A stretch of 64,000 nucleotides of DNA, taken from a bacterium (lineage in GTDB: Bacteria; Sysuimicrobiota; Sysuimicrobiia; Sysuimicrobiales; Humicultoraceae). The DNA is taken from the NCBI GenBank assembly GCA_031082185.1, contig JAVHLI010000008.1:55588-119587 (forward strand). The letters are read 5' to 3'. The notes below the pieces were generated by a model. It saw nothing but the letters and a program-made list of their open reading frames with translations. It ran no database searches and was not told where the DNA came from. Position numbers and translations under genes: made by a program. Each line of letters begins with the position of its first letter. Position 1 is the stretch's first letter. This document shows, in pieces, positions 60,629 through 64,000 of the stretch.

Positions 60629-60900
60629 TCCCGCCTCCTCTGCGTCCCTTCCGCAGATGAACCAAACCTCTCCAGCCTGATGCCCGCTGCGACCATCAAG
60701 CGCCCGATCTGGCCGATAAGCCTGCGAGCATTGCCCGGAATCCCTAGGGCACTCGCTTTCTGCGGGCCCTCGCACGCCTTCTTGAGGGACTTCGCCTCCC
60801 TCAGCGCGCTGCTCGCCATCCTATGGGACTCAGCCTCCCGCAGCGCCTCCTGGATCTTCTGTGTTGCGAGCCGCTCAAGCAAGAACGCCGAATGAAACAT
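60616..60900 (-). CDS. Hypothetical 94-residue helical protein
   Basis: The protein reads FHSAFLLERLATQKIQEALR, a charged helix, and a C-terminal IGQIGRLMVAAGIRLERFG. ATG 60900 has a GGGGGGAAG ribosome site. Start and spacing make it credible: its stop region overlaps the start of the hydrolase by 13 bases. No family name known to me; similar short proteins with the same Gly/Leu C-terminal helix occur in Chloroflexota-like genomes. Confidence 0.6.
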   Translation of the reverse strand: MFHSAFLLERLATQKIQEALREAESHRMASSALREAKSLKKACEGPQKASALGIPGNARRLIGQIGRLMVAAGIRLERFGSSAEGTQRRRECSV

Positions 60901-60933
60901 CTTCCTCCCCCCATTTGCCCGATTTTCCAGTGA

Positions 60934-62454
60934 CTATGCGATTGGCCCCGGCACCGCCCGTTCGGCTGGCGCCTGGGTGCGCCGGCGCATGACCTGCCGC
61001 AGTGCCGACCCCATTGCCTCAACCCCACGCCCAATCTCGTGCTCGTCCGGTACGCTGAAGTTGAGCCTGCACGTGTTCGAAGGCCCACCCCCCGGATATA
61101 GGTAGTGGCCCGGCAGGAATACGACACCACGCGGCGCGGCCGCATCTAGAAGCTCCTGTGCCCCCACCTGCTGCGGCAGCTCCACCCACATGGATATGCC
61201 CCCTCCGGGAGGGGTCCAGCTAGCTTCCCGGGGGAGGTGTCGCCGCAGCGCGGCGTCCATAGCCCGGTAGCGCGATGCATAGATGGCCCTCATGGTGTCC
61301 ACGTGCTCGTCGAGCCACCCGCGCCCCATGAACTCCAACACGAGGTGTTGGCTCAGCGACACAGGCTGAGAGTCGCTCAGAGCCTTCAGCCGTGCGGCCG
61401 CCTCGACCACAGGCTGGGGCGCCACAAGCCAGCCTACCCGCAGCCCGGAAGCCAGGACCTTGGATACCGTGCCTAGGTAGAGCACGTGGCCACTGCCGTC
61501 AAGCGCCTTCAACCTGGGCGGAGGCGGCTCGTCGAAGTACAGATCGCCGAAAGGATCATCCTCGATGATGGGGACCTGGTACCGCCGGGCGATGCCGAGC
61601 AGCTTTTCTCTCCGCTCGAGGCTCATCGTCGTCCCGGTAGGGTTCTGGAACGTGGGCACGGTGTAGATGAACCGTGGCCGGTATCGGGCGACCACGAACT
61701 CGGCCTGGTCCACATCCATCCCGTCTCGATCCACCGGAATGCCTATGACGCGCAGGCCCTCCGCCTGGAAAGTGTCAATCGCGCCCAGGTATGTCGGCGA
61801 CTCCACAATCACGGTATCGCCAGGTTCTGTCAGGAGCCTCACGAGGAGATCGAACCCCTGCTGTGCGCCGTTGATCACCACGACCCGGTCCGCGTCCGAC
61901 GCTATCCCGGCTCTGGCCAGCCTTGAGGCGATCACTTCGCGCAGAGGGGCTATTCCATGCTTGGCGCCGGCGCTCACCGCGGCGACTGCCGACTCGCGCA
62001 GGACGGCCTCACAGGCCTGCCTGATCCGATCCAGCGGCAGCAGCGAGCTGTCGGGCACGCCGTTGCAGAGTTGGGCCAAGTCGGCCCTATTGCACAGTTC
62101 AGCAAGCGCATAGAGTCCTGCCGGTTTCTCTCCCTGCAACCTCTTCGCCAGGTTGGTCATGTGGGCGGTCCAGGCCAGAGGCCGGACACCCGAGCCTCTT
62201 TCCGTGAGTCCAGAGGGAGGCGTGGCGATCAGGGTCCCGCGCCCAACTCGCGCCTCGACCAGCCCCTCCGCGGCGAGTTCGTCATAGGCGCTGACGACCG
62301 TAGTTCTCGATACTCCCAGACTCTGGGCCATCTTGCGCTCAGGCGGGAGCCGGGTCCCCCTTGGCAGGTCGCCTCTGAGGATCTGCTCCCGAAGCTGGTT
62401 CCGGATCTGGATGTAGGCCGGTATCCGGTTCTCGCGATCAACTGTAATGGCCAT
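60934..62454 (-). CDS. MocR/PdxR-type GntR regulator with aminotransferase domain
   Basis: The 506-residue protein joins an N-terminal GntR winged helix (PAYIQIRNQLREQILRGDLP, RTTVVSAYDELAAEGLVEA) to a PLP-dependent aminotransferase fold (about 120-490; lysine in GTVSKVLASGLRVGW, with IIEDDPFGDLYF and PTFQNPTGTTMS). MocR regulators bind PLP or an amino acid and act on a nearby divergent gene; the divergent gene here encodes a cupin. The ATG at 62454 has GGGAGAG upstream; a longer frame to 62544 lacks support. Confidence 0.88.
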   Translation of the reverse strand: MAITVDRENRIPAYIQIRNQLREQILRGDLPRGTRLPPERKMAQSLGVSRTTVVSAYDELAAEGLVEARVGRGTLIATPPSGLTERGSGVRPLAWTAHMTNLAKRLQGEKPAGLYALAELCNRADLAQLCNGVPDSSLLPLDRIRQACEAVLRESAVAAVSAGAKHGIAPLREVIASRLARAGIASDADRVVVINGAQQGFDLLVRLLTEPGDTVIVESPTYLGAIDTFQAEGLRVIGIPVDRDGMDVDQAEFVVARYRPRFIYTVPTFQNPTGTTMSLERREKLLGIARRYQVPIIEDDPFGDLYFDEPPPPRLKALDGSGHVLYLGTVSKVLASGLRVGWLVAPQPVVEAAARLKALSDSQPVSLSQHLVLEFMGRGWLDEHVDTMRAIYASRYRAMDAALRRHLPREASWTPPGGGISMWVELPQQVGAQELLDAAAPRGVVFLPGHYLYPGGGPSNTCRLNFSVPDEHEIGRGVEAMGSALRQVMRRRTQAPAERAVPGPIA

Positions 62455-62471
62455 GGCGACTCTCCCATAGA

Positions 62472-62545
62472 AGATATCCAATACGAGCATACCGGGTGTC
62501 CTGGCGGCGTAAAGGGCCAATTGGACTGCTTTTGAGATATCCAAT
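62472..62545. promoter_or_regulatory. Direct repeats between the MocR gene and the divergent cupin gene
   Basis: The sequence AGATATCCAAT is repeated in direct orientation at 62472-62482 and 62535-62545, 63 bp apart start to start (six helical turns). Between them is the palindrome CCAATTGG (62517-62524). MocR proteins commonly bind direct repeats in the divergent intergenic region, so this is the likely operator. Confidence 0.6.
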
Positions 62546-62653
62546 CAGGCCACCGGAGCGCAGGATGGACTCCGGTCGACGGCACGACCAGGCGGCGCCT
62601 CCCTGCTTCGCCCATGTTAGAATCCCGGGAAGATCGACGAGAGGAGAGGATCA

Positions 62654-63127
62654 ATGGAAGGTAGCCGCTACCGGCGCGTCCACGCCAGCGCCCTCGAGGG
62701 GTTCCAGCACGCCCGCGACGACTACTGGTACCGCTCGCTCGTCTTTGGGAAGGGTCTCTTCACCTATCTGGCCTATGTGCCGCCGGGAGGGTTCATGCCT
62801 CCCCACGGCCACGAGGAGGATGCGTGCGAGCTGTCGTTCTTCATGCTGGAGGGCGAACTAGAGATCACGCTGGAGGGCGAGACCTTCGTGGTGGCGCCGG
62901 GTGAGGCAATTCACGTGGATCCGGGCGTCTCGCCGGGCGTTCGTAACTCTGGGATCCGTACTGCCAGTTTCCTGCTTACGTTTTCCCCTCCCCCGAAGAT
63001 CGCGTCACTGGAGGCGCTCCGAGAACGCTACGAGCGTCCGGGGGACGGGGTGAAGTCACCTGAAGAGATGGAGGCGCTGGTCAGGCAGTCGCCTGTCAGC
63101 CGACAAACCGGTCGAGGGCGTCCTTGA
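62654..63127 (+). CDS. Cupin-domain protein divergent from the MocR regulator
   Basis: The 157-residue protein has one cupin domain with metal-binding histidines in MPPHGHEEDACEL, then FFMLEGELEITLEGETFVV and AIHVDPGVSPGVRN. ATG 62654 follows GAGAGGAGAGGATCA. Its location across from the MocR gene suggests that it is the controlled target. The reaction is unknown. The 3' end overlaps the convergent csoR-like gene by about 32 bases. Confidence 0.75.
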   Translation: MEGSRYRRVHASALEGFQHARDDYWYRSLVFGKGLFTYLAYVPPGGFMPPHGHEEDACELSFFMLEGELEITLEGETFVVAPGEAIHVDPGVSPGVRNSGIRTASFLLTFSPPPKIASLEALRERYERPGDGVKSPEEMEALVRQSPVSRQTGRGRP

Positions 63128-63362
63128 GCTCGCCGATCGCCGCGGCGACGTTCCCGCGGCCCTGCGCCTCGATGATGCAGTGCGCCAGGTGATCTTCCAG
63201 CAGGACGCGGGCGGCCTGGTCCAGCGCGGCGCGGGCCGCCGCGGTCTGTACGAGAACCTCGGGACAGGGACGGCCCTCGGAGACCATCGTACCGATGCTG
63301 CGCATGTGCCCCTCGATGCGCGCCAGCCTGTTCGTAACCTTCACGGTCCTGGTATGCGGCAT
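63096..63362 (-). CDS. csoR: CsoR/FrmR-family metal-sensing transcriptional repressor
   Basis: The 88-residue protein is all-helical and shows the Cu(I)-site triad Cys33, His58 and Cys62 (in PCPEVLVQ and EDHLAHC), the spacing of copper-sensing CsoR. It should repress a copper efflux gene until Cu(I) binds. No copper ATPase or chaperone is next to it in the window, so its target may be outside. It overlaps the end of the cupin gene. Confidence 0.82.
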   Translation of the reverse strand: MPHTRTVKVTNRLARIEGHMRSIGTMVSEGRPCPEVLVQTAAARAALDQAARVLLEDHLAHCIIEAQGRGNVAAAIGELKDALDRFVG

Positions 63363-63536
63363 GCTCCGCCCCCGGGGCCCCGGCCCAAATTCGTCGCACG
63401 GCCGGCCGTCGCGCGCAGAATAGCACCGCTCCTTGACGGCTGTCCTGGTTCAGATAGATCCGAAACACCCTAACTGAGCATGCCGTACCGGTTCAAGAGG
63501 AGCTTCCGGCCCCTGGGAGGCGGCTATACTGGCAGC

Positions 63537-63698
63537 ATGATGATCCAGCAGAGCCTGCTTCCCCAGTCGTTATGGATTCGCATGTCGGCGCCCCTGTCCC
63601 GCGAGGCGCGGCAACGGTTGCGATGGATGGGGTTCTACGAGGCGCACGGGCGCAACGCGCGGCTGACCTGCCGGCGCTTAGGGATCGTAACGAAATAA
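63537..63698 (+). pseudogene. N-terminal stub of an IS481-like transposase
   Basis: The frame (ATG at 63537; a longer version from 63480 is possible) encodes MSAPLSREARQRLRWMGFYE followed by AHGRNARLTCRRLGI, the opening of IS481/integrase-core transposases. The similarity ends at about 63688 where VTK-stop replaces the expected FYRWKRRYDP segment. It appears cut by the element that starts next. Confidence 0.65.
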
Positions 63699-63737
63699 AT
63701 GATTGATTTAGGACGGACAGGGATGTACTGTTGATGC

Positions 63738-64000
63738 GTGGACATCCGGACGCTTCGCAGGAAGTACCGAGCCCTGGCGCCGGGGTTGACGGAGCGCTCG
63801 AGGCGGCTGTGGGCCGCGTCCGAATCCATGGTGCTGGGCCATGGTGGGATTGCCATGGTCGAGCGTGCCACGGGCATCTCGCGTTCGACGATCAGCCGCG
63901 GGATACGAGAAGTGGAGTCCGGCGCGCACGAGACACTCAGCCCGGATCGGACGCGTCGACCAGGAGGCGGGCGCAAACGAGCGGCGGAGAAGGATGCGAC
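63738..64000 (+). CDS. ISAzo13-family transposase, 5' part (runs off the window)
   Basis: From GTG 63738 (an in-frame TGA lies at 63732-63734) the frame is open to the window end with 87 codons. It encodes the N-terminal domain of ISAzo13 transposases: IRTLRRKYRALAPGLTERSR, then RLWAASESMVLGHGGIAMVE, RATGISRSTISRGIREVESG, and a Pro/Gly/Arg linker RRPGGGRKRAAEKD. The catalytic part lies beyond 64000. Its left end presumably interrupts the IS481-like gene at about 63688. Confidence 0.7.
   Translation, partial: MDIRTLRRKYRALAPGLTERSRRLWAASESMVLGHGGIAMVERATGISRSTISRGIREVESGAHETLSPDRTRRPGGGRKRAAEKDA

Overview
The window reads as one chromosomal segment of a high-GC, deep-branching bacterium with Gram-positive-type (Terrabacteria) gene organisation. 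Supporting signs are the order gyrA-gyrB-remB-dciA-recF-S4-dnaN-dnaA, then oriC, then rpmH-rnpA-yidD-yidC-jag-rsmG-parA-parB; LexA boxes of the CGAAC-N4-GTTCG type; a two-subunit glycine decarboxylase (GcvPA/GcvPB); an HspR-type heat-shock regulator; and DUF4446, DUF554 and DUF951 genes of the kind seen in Bacillota. Codon use is strongly G/C-ending outside one island at about 50.3-59.3 kb. I cannot place the species; a Limnochordia- or Sysuimicrobiota/Armatimonadota-like lineage would fit.

Layout. (1) 1-6.8 kb, minus strand: a seven-gene catabolic operon (tripartite tricarboxylate transporter tctC-tctB-tctA, CoA-acylating aldehyde dehydrogenase, cupin, type I 3-dehydroquinate dehydratase, Zn alcohol dehydrogenase). 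It looks built for uptake and breakdown of a carboxylate. (2) 6.9-24.4 kb: replication origin region. Genes left of about 17.6 kb run leftward (site-2 protease, gyrA, gyrB, remB, dciA, recF, S4, dnaN, dnaA, an ATPase/winged-helix gene). Genes right of it run rightward (rpmH to parB and beyond). A cluster of DnaA boxes lies between the two arms and a parS site lies inside parB. (3) 24.4-30.4 kb: a phosphoribosyltransferase, then the glycine cleavage set gcvT-gcvH-gcvPA-gcvPB and a threonine/serine dehydratase, tightly overlapped. (4) 30.4-37 kb: lexA with its own boxes and a coupled 42-residue membrane peptide, an MgtA-type Mg2+ ATPase, a TPR protein, a CBS-domain site-2 protease, thioredoxin and thioredoxin reductase. 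(5) 37-43.6 kb: the heat-shock operon hspR-(hsp20 remnant)-dnaK-grpE-cbpA-clpB, with a perfect palindrome over its promoter. (6) 43.6-50.3 kb: a membrane spermidine-synthase-like protein, DUF951, a 1225-residue multi-GAF diguanylate cyclase, and ychF.

(7) 50.3-59.3 kb is an accessory island of mixed composition. It holds small orphan genes, a three-gene cassette around an SDH-family Clp-fold serine proteinase, a stack of damaged insertion sequences (an IS1-like stub cut by an IS630-like stub, itself cut by a structurally complete IS21-family element), and a module of an SPW-family membrane protein, a bicupin protein and a GreA-like protein in which the first two genes are each preceded by a related 46-bp element. 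(8) 59.3-64 kb: tRNA-Trp, a secreted beta-lactamase-like serine hydrolase, a MocR-type regulator divergent from a cupin gene, a CsoR-type metal repressor, and two further IS fragments, the last running off the window.

Most core genes are ordinary. The parts most worth following up are the island cassettes, the duplicated 46-bp elements, the lexA-coupled peptide, the hspR operator with the decayed hsp20 gene, and two genes that appear to start at ATC.
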